Assembly (NCBI RefSeq): GCF_017308985.1 | Contig: NZ_JADWPE010000001.1 | Coordinates: forward strand, 310,001-374,000 | Source: Lysobacter changpingensis | Lineage (GTDB): Bacteria; Pseudomonadota; Gammaproteobacteria; Xanthomonadales; Xanthomonadaceae | DNA length: 64,000 bases | Direction: 5' to 3' | Part shown: positions 1 to 13,029 of the stretch, piece after piece | Layout of the letters: each line of letters starts with the position of its first letter | Numbering within the stretch: position 1 is the stretch's first letter | Program-made: the position numbers and the translations under genes | The notes under the pieces: generated by a model | The model's database searches: none | Seen by the model: the letters and a program-made list of their open reading frames with translations, nothing else | What the model was told of the DNA's origin: nothing

Positions 1-1620
<1,620 letters not shown>

Positions 1621-1958
1621 CGGGTTTCCGTGTTTGGTGGTTTGCGCGCGGCTGAACCGGCGGTTCACTCAGCGCGATGTTTCAGCCGCAAAACACCCCT
1701 TGCGGGCTGGCGTTCCAGTCCGCTGCGGGCGGTGTCGGATCGACAGGAAATGATAGCACGGAATGGGGTTCCGAGTCCCGCCGATTCCTGACCAGAAACA
1801 AGGACTTGCGGGAAAATTACGTGCGTTTTCCGGGTGCGCTGGCGGCTTGCGAGGTGCGGGGCGGCAATGCGGATTGCCGCGCATTGCGATCGGTACGCCC
1901 CGGGCCCCGTTGCCCTGGCCCCAGCCCCTCTCCCGTCGGGAGAGGGGTTCTGCGGGGA
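1621..1958. other. Intergenic region, gyrA leader plus mtnA 3' flank
   Basis: A 338-base gap without a supportable gene. It carries the gyrA promoter region (minus strand; a TATCAT at 1755-1750 could be a -10 box, but I see no convincing -35) and a GC-rich hairpin at 1925-1947 behind mtnA. The open frames crossing it on the plus strand are low-complexity, arginine-rich and run into the antisense of mtnA, so I do not call them. Confidence 0.6.
1925..1947 (-). terminator. Hairpin behind mtnA, also a dispersed repeat
   Basis: A perfect 10-bp inverted repeat (CCCCTCTCCC / GGGAGAGGGG) with a 3-base loop, 12 bases past the mtnA stop. There is no U tract, so it is only terminator-like. The same CCCTCTCCC palindrome recurs near 8380, 16945 and 17085, which marks it as a member of an interspersed repeat family. 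Confidence 0.5.
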
Positions 1959-3017
1959 TCAGCCGAAAGCCGCCCTCATCGCCGCTTCGTCCGGCCGCTC
2001 GATTACGCCGCGCTCGGTCACGATGGCGTCGATCAGCTCATGCGGCGTCACGTCGAAGACCGGATTCCACGCGCCGATTTCCTCCGCCGCCGTGCGCATG
2101 CCGCCGACGGCGAACAGCTCGCCGGGGTCGCGCTCCTCGATGTGGATTGCATCGCCGGACGGCGTTTCCATGTCGACCGTGGAGGACGGCGCGACGACCA
2201 TGAACTTCAGGCCGTGGTGGCGTGCGGCGATGGCGAGCTGGTAGGTGCCGATCTTGTTGGCGGTGTCGCCGTTGGCGCAGATGCGATCCGCGCCGACGAC
2301 CACCCACTGCACGTCGCCGGACTTCATCAGGTGCGAGGCGGCGGCGTCGGCGATCAGCGTGGGCGAGATGCCGTCCTGCTGGAGTTCCCACACGGTCAGG
2401 CGCGCGCCCTGCAGCCACGGGCGGGTTTCGCCGGCGAACACCTTGTCGATGCGGCCTTCGGCGACGCCGGCGCGGATCACGCCGAGCGCGGTGCCGAAAC
2501 CGGCGGTGGCGAGCGAGCCGGTGTTGCAATGCGTGAGCACGCCGCTGCCCGGCGGAATCAGCGCGGCGCCCAGCGCGCCCATGCGGCGATTCGCGGCGAG
2601 GTCCTCGTCGGCGATGGCCTGCGCCTCGCGTTCGAGCACTTCGCGCCAGTCCGCGCCGGCGGCGGCGAGGACGCGGCGCATGCGCGCCAGCGCCCAGGCG
2701 AGGTTCACCGCGGTCGGACGCGCGGCATTAAGGCGCTGCATCGCCGGTTCGAGCTTCGCGACCGCGTCGCGTCCATCGTTCGCTTCGATCGTGCGCGAGG
2801 CAAGCACCACGCCCCATGCCGCGGCGATGCCGATGGCAGGCGCGCCGCGCACGGTCAGCGCGTGGATCGCCTCGGCGACGGCGTCGCTGTCGGCGCAGGT
2901 GACGTACTCGACCACGAACGGCAGCTTGCGCTGGTCGAGCAGTTCCAGGGCCTGCCCGGTCCAGCGGATCGGACGGATGCGGTCGTAGCGGTCGAAATCG
3001 ATGGCGTTGGTGTTCAT
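1959..3017 (-). CDS. mtnA: S-methyl-5-thioribose-1-phosphate isomerase
   Basis: Converts 5-methylthioribose-1-phosphate to 5-methylthioribulose-1-phosphate in the cytosolic methionine salvage pathway. The 352-residue length is normal. Seen: the N-terminal [13 protein letters not shown] motif at residues 58-69, the catalytic cysteine at 164 in HCNTGSLAT, and the catalytic aspartate at 244 in [18 protein letters not shown]. These separate MtnA from eIF2B-type regulatory subunits. The ATG at 3017 starts with the family-typical region just before the conserved RPIRW. No other mtn gene is adjacent; a YbdL-type methionine aminotransferase and an omega-amidase that could finish the pathway are 45 kb away in this window. 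Confidence 0.95.
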   Translation of the reverse strand: MNTNAIDFDRYDRIRPIRWTGQALELLDQRKLPFVVEYVTCADSDAVAEAIHALTVRGAPAIGIAAAWGVVLASRTIEANDGRDAVAKLEPAMQRLNAARPTAVNLAWALARMRRVLAAAGADWREVLEREAQAIADEDLAANRRMGALGAALIPPGSGVLTHCNTGSLATAGFGTALGVIRAGVAEGRIDKVFAGETRPWLQGARLTVWELQQDGISPTLIADAAASHLMKSGDVQWVVVGADRICANGDTANKIGTYQLAIAARHHGLKFMVVAPSSTVDMETPSGDAIHIEERDPGELFAVGGMRTAAEEIGAWNPVFDVTPHELIDAIVTERGVIERPDEAAMRAAFG

Positions 3018-3133
3018 CCGGCGAGTTTACAGCGCCGATGTTTCGAACGAGGGACGAGGGAGGAAGCGGGGAACGAGTGAAGGAGGAACGAGTGCGTCAG
3101 CACGCCCTTCCCGTTTCTCGTTCCCGCGCGCGC

Positions 3134-3898
3134 CTACTGCACCTGGAAATCCCCCCGGCACCCGTTGCTCACCCAGATGCCGTTGCGATCCCAGCCCCAG
3201 CTGCGCCCTTCGATGCACGCGGCCTTCGACGCCTGCCGCACCAGGCGCGCGTCGCGGCGGACGGTGACGTTGCAGCGGCGCTGGCGGTGCTCGTCGGAAC
3301 CGCAGTAGAGCGTCTGCGCGGGACCGCCCCAGCCGGGGTTGTTCCAGCCGCCGCCGTGTCCGCCGCCGTTGCCGCCGCCCCAGCCACCGCCATATCCGCC
3401 GGTGGCGAACTCGGCGCGGCAGCCGTCGTTCACCCATACGAAGCCGCGCCCGACGCCCCACGTGCGCCCTTCGATGCACGCCGACTTCGAGTACTGGCGA
3501 ACCAGCGTCGCGTCGCGGCCGTCAATGGCGCACTGCCGATAGCGGTTGTCGTTGGAATCGCAGCGCACGGTGCGGCCCTGGCGGCCGCCGGCCCAGCCGC
3601 CGCCGCGGCCGGAGACGAATTCCGCGCGGCAGCCGTGATCGACCCAGATGCCGCCGCGGTCGTAGCCCCAGCTGCGGCCTTCGACGCAGGACGCCTTCGA
3701 GTACTGGCGCACCAGCCGCACGCCGCCGCGCGTGTCGGCGGCGCAGTAGCGGTGGCGGCTGTCGTTGGAATCGCAGCGCACCATCTGCCGCGCACCGTAA
3801 CGCTTCGCGTCGACCTGCGCCCGCACGGGCTGCGCCCACAACGCGCCGGCCGCGACCACGACCAGCAGTCCGACCCACCTGAGCGAATTCGCGATCAT
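3134..3898 (-). CDS. Secreted DUF3011 protein, three cysteine repeats (copy 1)
   Basis: A 254-residue protein with a cleavable signal peptide (start MIANSLRWVGLLVVVAAG, cleavage probably after VRAQ). The mature part is three copies of a roughly 58-residue unit with four cysteines each. The unit pattern is RCDS-x-C-x-V-R-Q-x-SK-x-C-(I/V)EGR-W-G-x-WV-x-GCRAEF, as in DUF3011. Repeats 2 and 3 are separated by a Gly-rich linker. Twelve conserved cysteines suggest disulfide-bonded periplasmic or surface domains. I chose the ATG at 3898 rather than the longer frame because the signal peptide begins there. A Fur-like palindrome lies just upstream. The neighbour at 3989-4711 is a paralogue. Function is unknown. 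Confidence 0.85.
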   Translation of the reverse strand: MIANSLRWVGLLVVVAAGALWAQPVRAQVDAKRYGARQMVRCDSNDSRHRYCAADTRGGVRLVRQYSKASCVEGRSWGYDRGGIWVDHGCRAEFVSGRGGGWAGGRQGRTVRCDSNDNRYRQCAIDGRDATLVRQYSKSACIEGRTWGVGRGFVWVNDGCRAEFATGGYGGGWGGGNGGGHGGGWNNPGWGGPAQTLYCGSDEHRQRRCNVTVRRDARLVRQASKAACIEGRSWGWDRNGIWVSNGCRGDFQVQ

Positions 3899-3917
3899 CG
3901 AAGCCCCCTGCGTGCGA

Positions 3918-3932
3918 TGAGAATTGGTCTCA
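3918..3932. promoter_or_regulatory. 15-bp inverted repeat, Fur-box-like
   Basis: TGAGAATTGGTCTCA is an interrupted palindrome (TGAGA, five bases, TCTCA). It lies 19 bases upstream of the start codon of the DUF3011 gene that begins at 3898. By eye it matches 10 of 14 informative positions of the 7-1-7 Fur consensus. It could equally be a site for another dimeric regulator. Confidence 0.35.
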
Positions 3933-3988
3933 GCGTAATGGGGAAGGCTTAACGGGCGCCGCACCGCAGCGGCCCCGCCCACGGCGGT

Positions 3989-4711
3989 TCAGCCGCCGGA
4001 TTGCTGCTGCTTCTGGTGGATCTCGAACTCCGCCCGGCAGCCGTCCTCGACCCAGATGCCGTTGTCGTCCACGCCCCAGCTGCGGCCCTCGATGCAGGCC
4101 GCGCGCGAAAGCTGGCGGAACATCCGCACGCCGCCCTTGGTGTCGATCGGGCAATGGCGCGGGCGCTTGTCGACCGAATCGCAGCGCACGATCTCGCGCG
4201 GCGTTTCGCTGGCGACGTCGACCATCATGCGGAACTCGGCGCGGCAGCCGCCGGACACCCACACGCCACGCGTGTCGGCGCCCCAGTTCTGGCCGCGCAT
4301 GCAGGGGTTCTTCGACAGCTGGCGGATCAGCTCGACGCCGGCGCGGGTTTCGGCCGGGCAGTGCGTCCAGCGGTTGCCCCTGGATTCGCAGCGGAACACG
4401 CGCGAGCCGTAGCCGCTGCCGACGCTTCCGCCATACCCGAGGACGAAGTCGGCGCGGCAGCCGTCCTTGACCCAGACGCCGGCGGCGCCGACGCCCCAGG
4501 TCTCGTTCTCGTCGCAGTCGGTGCGCGACAGCGTGCGCAGCAGGCGCACGCCGCCGCGGACGTCGGCCGGGCAGACGTTGTCCTCGCCGTCCTTGGACTC
4601 GCAGCGCAGGATGCGATCGCCGTAGAAACGCCCGCCTTCTTCCTGCGCCCACGCCTCGGGTACGACCACCGCCCATGCCGCAAGCAACGCCGAAACTGCC
4701 AAGCCGCGCAT
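3989..4711 (-). CDS. Secreted DUF3011 protein, three cysteine repeats (copy 2)
   Basis: A 240-residue paralogue of the gene downstream of it. The start MRGLAVSALLAAWAVVVPEAWAQ is a standard signal peptide. It is followed by three DUF3011 units, each with four cysteines and ending in a (D/G)GCRA(D/E)F signature. The Gly-rich linker is shorter than in copy 1. The tandem copies are separated by 90 bases, which hold the Fur-like site, so they may have separate promoters. I preferred the ATG at 4711 over the upstream ATG at 4738 because it gives a compact signal peptide. The role is not known; the family is common in Xanthomonadaceae. Confidence 0.83.
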   Translation of the reverse strand: MRGLAVSALLAAWAVVVPEAWAQEEGGRFYGDRILRCESKDGEDNVCPADVRGGVRLLRTLSRTDCDENETWGVGAAGVWVKDGCRADFVLGYGGSVGSGYGSRVFRCESRGNRWTHCPAETRAGVELIRQLSKNPCMRGQNWGADTRGVWVSGGCRAEFRMMVDVASETPREIVRCDSVDKRPRHCPIDTKGGVRMFRQLSRAACIEGRSWGVDDNGIWVEDGCRAEFEIHQKQQQSGG

Positions 4712-4797
4712 CACGCACCCCTGTCTTCCAACCGCCACTGTAAAGGGTCCATGCGTAAACGGGCATCAAGAGTCGGCGGGTGTGCGAATCCGGGACA

Positions 4798-5769
4798 TCA
4801 GGCACGCGAAAAGTCGAAGGCCAGCACGTCGGCGATGCGACCGGTTCCCAGCATCGCCATCATCAGGCGGTCCATGCCGAGCGCGACGCCCGCGCAGGCA
4901 GGGAAGCCGGCGGCCAGCGCCTTTAGCAGGCGTTCGTCGCGCGGCGGTTCGATGTCGCCGCGTCCGCGCCGGACCTCCCGGTCGCGGTCGAACCGCGCCC
5001 CCTGCTCCGCCGCGTCGGCGAGTTCGTGGTAGCCGTTGGCCAGTTCCAGCGGGCCCAGGTAGAGCTCGAACCGCTCGGCGACCGGCGGCTCGCCCTCGCG
5101 GATCCGCGCCAGCGCGCATTGCGAGGCCGGGTAGTCGTACACGGCCAGCAGTTCGTCCGCTCCGAATGAGGGCTGCAGGCGGTGCGTCATCAACAGGTCG
5201 AGCCAGTCGTCGCGGGTCAGGCCCGCCGGATCGATGACGACCTCGCCGAGCGCGGCGCGCAGCGCGTCGTCGCTGGCGGTGGCCGGATCGATGCCAAGGC
5301 GTTCGCGATACAGATCGTGATACGCGATGCGCGACAGCGTCGCCGTGCGTCCGACCAGTGCGAGCGCCGCCTGCACCAGCGCGGCGGTTTCCTCGATCAG
5401 CCGCGTGTGATCCCAGCCCAGGCGGTACCACTCCAGCATCGTGAACTCGGGATTGTGGCGACCGCCCGCTTCGCCATCGCGGAACACGCGACCGAGTTCG
5501 TAGCAGTCGCCCAAGCCCGCCGCGAGCAGCCGCTTCAACGGATACTCCGGCGACGTGCGCAGCCAGCGCGTACGCGGCGCGCCGTCGGTCCGGCCACTGA
5601 ATTCCAGGTGGAACGAGGCGATGTTCGGATCGGTGTTGCCGGCCATCGACATCACCGGCGTTTCCACCTCGACCACGTCGCGCTGCGCGAAGAATGCGCG
5701 CACGGTCGCGTTGAGCCGTGCGCGCAGGCGCAGGGCATCGAACGATGCCGACGGTTGCCAGTCGCCCAT
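4798..5769 (-). CDS. epmA: Elongation factor P lysine-ligase EpmA (PoxA/GenX)
   Basis: A 323-residue class II aminoacyl-tRNA-synthetase-like enzyme. It ligates (R)-beta-lysine (or lysine) to elongation factor P, which relieves ribosome stalling at polyproline. It matches the catalytic domain of LysRS without the anticodon-binding domain. Seen: motif 1 region with VEVETPVMS, motif 2 region with RTSPEYPLKRLLAAG and HNPEFTMLEWYR, and motif 3 region with GVALGMDRLMMAMLG near the end. An ATG at 5784 overlaps ligA by 11 bases. The ATG at 5769, five bases past the ligA stop, has GGAGG eight bases before it and is my choice. It is probably cotranscribed with ligA. Confidence 0.93.
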   Translation of the reverse strand: MGDWQPSASFDALRLRARLNATVRAFFAQRDVVEVETPVMSMAGNTDPNIASFHLEFSGRTDGAPRTRWLRTSPEYPLKRLLAAGLGDCYELGRVFRDGEAGGRHNPEFTMLEWYRLGWDHTRLIEETAALVQAALALVGRTATLSRIAYHDLYRERLGIDPATASDDALRAALGEVVIDPAGLTRDDWLDLLMTHRLQPSFGADELLAVYDYPASQCALARIREGEPPVAERFELYLGPLELANGYHELADAAEQGARFDRDREVRRGRGDIEPPRDERLLKALAAGFPACAGVALGMDRLMMAMLGTGRIADVLAFDFSRA

Positions 5770-5773
5770 GCGG

Positions 5774-8414
<2,641 letters not shown>

Positions 8415-9155
8415 TCACCACCGCGCCGGCTTCGTCAGCGGCGGCGCTTCGCGCTGGCGGTCGTAGGCGCGCAGTTCGTCGCGGATGTGCGCGATGCGCT
8501 GGCGGCCCAGCGCGTTGCGCTGTTCGTCCAGGACCACACCGTCGAGCAGTTCGGCCATGCGTTGCGCGGTGGGCAGCATGGTTTCCCACGCGTCCAGCGC
8601 GTTCACCGGCGCGGGCAGCGTGAGGAAGAAGGCGATGGCCGGGGTTTCCATCGACTGGATCGAGGCCATGTCGAAACTGCCCGGCTTCATGATGTTGGCG
8701 ACGCTGAACACCGGGCCGCGCTCGGGGTGGTTCTCGACCAGGCGGTGGAACACGCCCATGTGACCGTACACCAGGCCGGCCTTCTCGGCGGCGACGACGA
8801 TGTCCGGTCCGTGCAGCTTCTGCCCGGCGCGCGCGGCCAGGTAGAGAGTGACGATCTTGTCGAACTCCTCGGTGACGCGACGGCCCAGCTCGCTGTTGGC
8901 GCCGCCTTCCAGCGTGCGGTCGAACAGCTCCAGCTCGGCCTGCGCGGTCGACCCGGCTGCGCCCTGCGCGGCATCGCGTTCGATCTGCTCGCCCAACGTC
9001 GGTTCCTGGCGCGGCGCGCCGGCGCTCGACGCGGGTTCGCGCGGCACGCGCTTGCCCTGTCCCGGCTTGCGCGGACGGCCGAAGAACACGATCGCGGCGA
9101 TCAGGATCAGGCCGGCGATCAGGATGCCGATCCGCAGCAGGGTCACGTCGGACAT
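8415..9155 (-). CDS. zipA: Cell division protein ZipA
   Basis: An inner-membrane division protein that tethers FtsZ to the membrane. The 246-residue sequence begins MSDVTLLRIGILIAGLILIAAIVFFG, an N-out anchor, followed by a short basic, proline-containing linker (RKPGQGKRVPREPASS). Its C-terminal ZipA domain of roughly 140 residues includes LYLAARAGQKLHGPDIV and GLVYGHMGVFHR. The linker is much shorter than in E. coli ZipA, as is usual in Xanthomonadaceae. The ATG at 9155 was chosen over the longer frame because the membrane anchor starts there. The position between smc and ligA is conserved in related gammaproteobacteria. Confidence 0.93.
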   Translation of the reverse strand: MSDVTLLRIGILIAGLILIAAIVFFGRPRKPGQGKRVPREPASSAGAPRQEPTLGEQIERDAAQGAAGSTAQAELELFDRTLEGGANSELGRRVTEEFDKIVTLYLAARAGQKLHGPDIVVAAEKAGLVYGHMGVFHRLVENHPERGPVFSVANIMKPGSFDMASIQSMETPAIAFFLTLPAPVNALDAWETMLPTAQRMAELLDGVVLDEQRNALGRQRIAHIRDELRAYDRQREAPPLTKPARW

Positions 9156-9272
9156 TGGTTTGCTCCTAGGAGGCCGTGATTCGTGATTCGTGATGTGTGA
9201 TTCGGGAAAGAGCGCGGCGCCGGCGTTTGCACTTGCCAATCACGAATGCCGAATCACGAATCACGGATGTTG
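9156..9272. repeat. smc-zipA spacer with TGATTCG repeats
   Basis: Contains tandem copies of a GTGATTCGTGATTCG element at about 9175-9212 and inverted copies (CGAATCACGAATCACGG) at about 9250-9268, enough to form a long imperfect hairpin between smc and zipA. Confidence 0.6.
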
Positions 9273-12200
9273 TCACGCAACGCCTGCCAGGCGCGAGGCT
9301 TCCGCCAGGTCCACCGACACCAGGCGGCTGACGCCCGGCTCGCGCATGGTCACGCCGGAGAGCTGGTGCGCGGCTTCCATCGTCGCCTTGTTGTGGGTGA
9401 CGAAGAGGAACTGTACCGCCTCGCTCATCTCGCTGACCATCTGCGCGAGGCGGCCGACGTTGGCTTCGTCCAGCGGCGCGTCGACCTCGTCGAGCAGGCA
9501 GAACGGCGCGGGATTGAGGCGGAAGATCGCGAACACCAGCGCCACGGCGGTCATCGCCTTCTCGCCGCCGGACAGCAGCGAGATGTTCGACACGCGCTTG
9601 CCCGGCGGGCGCGCCATGATCGACACGCCGGTGTCGAGCAGGTCCTCGCCGGTGAGTTCCAGGTACGCGTGGCCGCCGCCGAACAGGCGCGGATACAGCT
9701 CCTGCACGCCGCTGTTGACCCGGTCGAAGGTGTCCTTGAAGCGGCCGCGGGTTTCGCGGTCGATCTTGCGGATCGCCTCTTCCAGCGTTTCCAGCGCGGT
9801 GGTGAGGTCGGTGTTCTGCGCGTCGAGGTATTCCTTGCGCTGCTCGGCCTCGGCGTGTTCGGCGATGGCGGCGAGGTTCACCGGCTCCAGGCGGCGCAGC
9901 TTGCCGTCCAGTTCGGACACCGTGCGCTCCCACACCTGCGGGTCCATGTCGTCGGTGAGCGTGTTGACCACGTCCTCCAGCACGAAGCCCGCTTCGGCCA
10001 CCGCCGCCGCCAGCTGCTCGGCCTTGAGCACGAGCGCCTGCTGCTCCAGGCGGCGCTGGCCGATGGCCTCGCGCTGCTGGATCGCCTGGTCGTCGCGCTG
10101 GTGGCGGATCTGCTCGAAGCGGCGCAGGTCGTTGTCGATGCCATCGAGCATCGTGCGCGCGGCGGTGAGGTTCTGTTCGGTGAGCACGCGCTGTTCGAGC
10201 GCGACCTGGCGCTGCTCTTCCAGCGTCGACACCGGATCGTCGCCTTCGGCCAGCTGCAGCGAGAGTTCTTCCAGCCGCGTGTCGAGCTGGCCGCGCTGGC
10301 CGCCCATGCGCGACAGCGCCTGCTCCAGCGCGGCGATCTGCGTGCGCTGCGATTCCAGCGTGAGCGCCAGCGCATGCGCGGTATCGCGCGATTCGCGGGC
10401 GATGTTGCGGGCCTGATCGCGCGCCTCGCCGAGGTTGCGGCGCTCGCTTTCCAGCGCCTGGCGGGTGTCCTCGAGTTCGGTCATGCGCATGACCGCCTCT
10501 TCCTGGCGCATGCGCGCCTCGCGAGCCTGGTCCTGCGCCGATTCGAGGTTCTGCGCGAGCTGGGCCAGTTCCGCGTCGATCTTCTCGATGCGCGAACGCG
10601 CGTTGTCGAGGCGACCCTGCTGGCTCTGCAACTGGCCGGCGAGTTCGGACACGCTGCGATGCGCCATGTACAGCGTGCGCTGGGCGTCCTCGCGCTGCTG
10701 CTCGGCGGCGAGCGTGCGGTCGCGCAGCTGCACCAGCAGCGATTCGAGTTCCTTCTCGCGCGAGAGCAGCGTTTCGATCTCGCCGCGCAGCGTCTGGATT
10801 TCGCGTTCGCGCAGCAGCGCGCCCTGCTGGGCGGCGCCGGAACGCAGCACGCGCACCCAGCCGGCGCCGATGCGCTCGCCGGTGCGGGTGATGACGGATT
10901 CGCCTTCGCCCAGGCGCGGCAGCAGCGTGCGCGCTTCGGTCAGGTCTTCGGCGGCATGCAGGCGCGCGAGGATGCGGCGGATCGCGATCGGCCCGCGCAC
11001 CTTCGAAGCGAGCGACGTCGGCGCGAACTGCGCGGAATCGTTCTGCGGATCGACCAGCGCGAGGCGGCCTTCGCCGAGTTCGCCGATGGCTTCCACCAGC
11101 GTCTCCGGCGATTCGACCAGCACGCCTTCGATCATCTGGCCGAGCGCGCTTTCCACCGCGTTTTCCCAGCCGGCGTCGACGTCGAGCGCTTCGCCCACGC
11201 GCGTGGCCGAATCGAGCCCGCGCGCCTTCAGCCAGCCCAGCGCGGCGCCCTGCTCCTGGCCAAGCGCGGCGTGCTGCAGGGTTTCCAGCGACGACAGCCG
11301 GCCGCGCGCGGCCTGCGCCTGCTTGCGCACTTCGGCCAGTTCGGACTGCGTGGCGCGCTGCTGCTCCTGCAGTTCGCCCAGCGCACCCTTGCGCGTCTCC
11401 AGCTCCTCGCTGAGGCTGTCGATGGAGAACTTCTGGGTTTCGTGCTTTTCCTGAAGCTCGGCGAACGAATCCGACAGCGCGGTCAGGTCGAGGCCGGCGC
11501 GTTCGCTGTTCAGCGCTTCGCGACGGCGATCGGCGTCCAGGACCTGGCGGTCGAGGTGTTCGATGCGGGTGCGTTCGACGTCCGCGGCACGCGAGGCCTC
11601 GGCCTGCGCGCGGCTGTGCGCGTCCCAGCGCTGCTGCCAGTCGGTGAGGGCGGCTTCGGCCTCGCGCAGGGTGTCCTGGCGCATGCCGTCCTCGTCGCGC
11701 AGCTGCGCCAGGCGCGGTTCGGCCTCGGCCACGGCGGCGCGCAGGACGTCGAGCTTGGACTGGTCGCTGCCGATGTGCTGGCCCAGTTCGGCCAGCGCGG
11801 CCATGGCCTCGTCGCGCGCCTTCTGCAGGCGGTTGGCCATTTCGCGCTGGTGCTGGATCTGCTGTTCGATGCGCGCCAGCGTGCCGCTGACTTCATAGCT
11901 GGCGGCCTGCGCCTTGTTGAGCGCCTCGGCGGCTTCCTCGCGCTTCACGCGGCCGGTTTCGATCTCGCGCTCGGCCTCGCGCTGTTCGGCGATGAGCTGC
12001 TGCAGGCGGGTTTCCTGCTGGGCGAGCTTCTCGCGCTGGCCCTGCAGCTTCTGGTCGAGCGCGCGGTGTTCCAGCGCCTTCCACTCGGCGTCCTTGACCT
12101 TCCGTTCGGCCTGGATCGCCTGGTACTGCTCGGCCTGTCGCGCCTGGCGCTTGAGGTGTTCGAGCTGCTTGCCGACTTCCTCGCGCAGGTCGTTCAGGCG

Positions 12201-12776
12201 GTCCAGGTTCTCGCGCGTGTGGCGGATGCGCGTTTCGGTTTCCTTGCGGCGTTCCTTGTACTTGGAGATGCCGGCAGCCTCTTCCAGGTAGACGCGCAGT
12301 TCCTCGGGCTTGGCCTCGATGACCTGCGAGATCATGCCCTGCTCGATGATCGAGTAGCTGCGCGGGCCCAGGCCGGTGCCGAGGAACAGGTCGGTGATGT
12401 CGCGACGGCGACACTTGGCGCCGTTGAGGTAGTACTGGTTGCTGCCGTCGCGGCTGACGGTGCGCTTGACCGAGATCTCGTTAAACGCCGCGTATTCGCC
12501 GGTGATGGTGTGGTCGGAGTTGTCGAAGATCAGCTCGACCATCGCCTGCGACACGGGCTTGCGGGCCGAGGAGCCGGCGAAGATGACGTCGGTCAGCGAA
12601 TCGCCGCGCAGGCGGCTGGCCGAGCTTTCGCCCATGACCCAGCGCACGGCGTCGATGATGTTGGACTTGCCGCAGCCGTTCGGACCGACGATGCCGGTCA
12701 TGTTGGTCGGCAAATGCAGCGTGGTCGGATCGACGAAGGATTTGAAACCGGACAGCTTGATCGTGGACAGACGCAT
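9273..12776 (-). CDS. smc: Chromosome partition protein SMC
   Basis: The ATPase of the SMC-ScpAB condensin that compacts and segregates the chromosome. It has 1167 residues, the normal length. Seen: Walker A GPNGCGKSN at residues 31-39, two long coiled-coil arms rich in Glu, Gln, Arg and Ala, a hinge in the middle (around GEALDVDAGWENAVESALG), the C-terminal signature LSGGEKAMTAVAL, and Walker B FCLLDEVDAPLDEAN. The open frame runs 909 bases further upstream, but the conserved MRLSTIKLSGFKSFVDPTTL fixes the ATG at 12776. Its partners ScpA and ScpB are encoded at 34-36 kb. Confidence 0.97.
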   Translation of the reverse strand: MRLSTIKLSGFKSFVDPTTLHLPTNMTGIVGPNGCGKSNIIDAVRWVMGESSASRLRGDSLTDVIFAGSSARKPVSQAMVELIFDNSDHTITGEYAAFNEISVKRTVSRDGSNQYYLNGAKCRRRDITDLFLGTGLGPRSYSIIEQGMISQVIEAKPEELRVYLEEAAGISKYKERRKETETRIRHTRENLDRLNDLREEVGKQLEHLKRQARQAEQYQAIQAERKVKDAEWKALEHRALDQKLQGQREKLAQQETRLQQLIAEQREAEREIETGRVKREEAAEALNKAQAASYEVSGTLARIEQQIQHQREMANRLQKARDEAMAALAELGQHIGSDQSKLDVLRAAVAEAEPRLAQLRDEDGMRQDTLREAEAALTDWQQRWDAHSRAQAEASRAADVERTRIEHLDRQVLDADRRREALNSERAGLDLTALSDSFAELQEKHETQKFSIDSLSEELETRKGALGELQEQQRATQSELAEVRKQAQAARGRLSSLETLQHAALGQEQGAALGWLKARGLDSATRVGEALDVDAGWENAVESALGQMIEGVLVESPETLVEAIGELGEGRLALVDPQNDSAQFAPTSLASKVRGPIAIRRILARLHAAEDLTEARTLLPRLGEGESVITRTGERIGAGWVRVLRSGAAQQGALLREREIQTLRGEIETLLSREKELESLLVQLRDRTLAAEQQREDAQRTLYMAHRSVSELAGQLQSQQGRLDNARSRIEKIDAELAQLAQNLESAQDQAREARMRQEEAVMRMTELEDTRQALESERRNLGEARDQARNIARESRDTAHALALTLESQRTQIAALEQALSRMGGQRGQLDTRLEELSLQLAEGDDPVSTLEEQRQVALEQRVLTEQNLTAARTMLDGIDNDLRRFEQIRHQRDDQAIQQREAIGQRRLEQQALVLKAEQLAAAVAEAGFVLEDVVNTLTDDMDPQVWERTVSELDGKLRRLEPVNLAAIAEHAEAEQRKEYLDAQNTDLTTALETLEEAIRKIDRETRGRFKDTFDRVNSGVQELYPRLFGGGHAYLELTGEDLLDTGVSIMARPPGKRVSNISLLSGGEKAMTAVALVFAIFRLNPAPFCLLDEVDAPLDEANVGRLAQMVSEMSEAVQFLFVTHNKATMEAAHQLSGVTMREPGVSRLVSVDLAEASRLAGVA

Positions 12777-13029
12777 GCGGCGATGGGTTCTCGGCTCGAT
12801 GCGTGTCGCCTGACCGCGCGCGCATCCTAGTCTTGTGGATGACTTTTCGACGCTAACTGCTTGATCGGTATAGCGAAGGTTCGGCCTTTCAGCCGAAAGT
12901 CGAAAGAGTATAGCGAGGCTGGCCGGCCGCTGCGGGCCGGATCGTGCGGGAAGGCGACCGTGGGGCACGGATTCAGGCCGATCCGGCCGGTCGACGCGGC
13001 ATTTACGGCCCCGCTGCGAGGCTGGGTCC
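12777..13029. promoter_or_regulatory. Divergent smc / mscS promoter region with duplicated motif and hairpin
   Basis: A 253-base divergent spacer. The octamer TATAGCGA occurs twice (12869-12876 and 12909-12916); on the minus strand these read TCGCTATA and give two possible -10 boxes (TATACT, TATACC) for smc. Between them is a perfect hairpin at 12880-12897 (TTCGGC, six-base loop, GCCGAA). No good -35 is visible. Confidence 0.4.

Noticed and set aside
9246-12830. A 1194-codon plus-strand frame opposite smc
   Set aside because: It is the shadow of smc in a GC-rich genome; the coding strand carries Walker A, Walker B and the SMC signature, while this frame is low complexity with no domain pattern.
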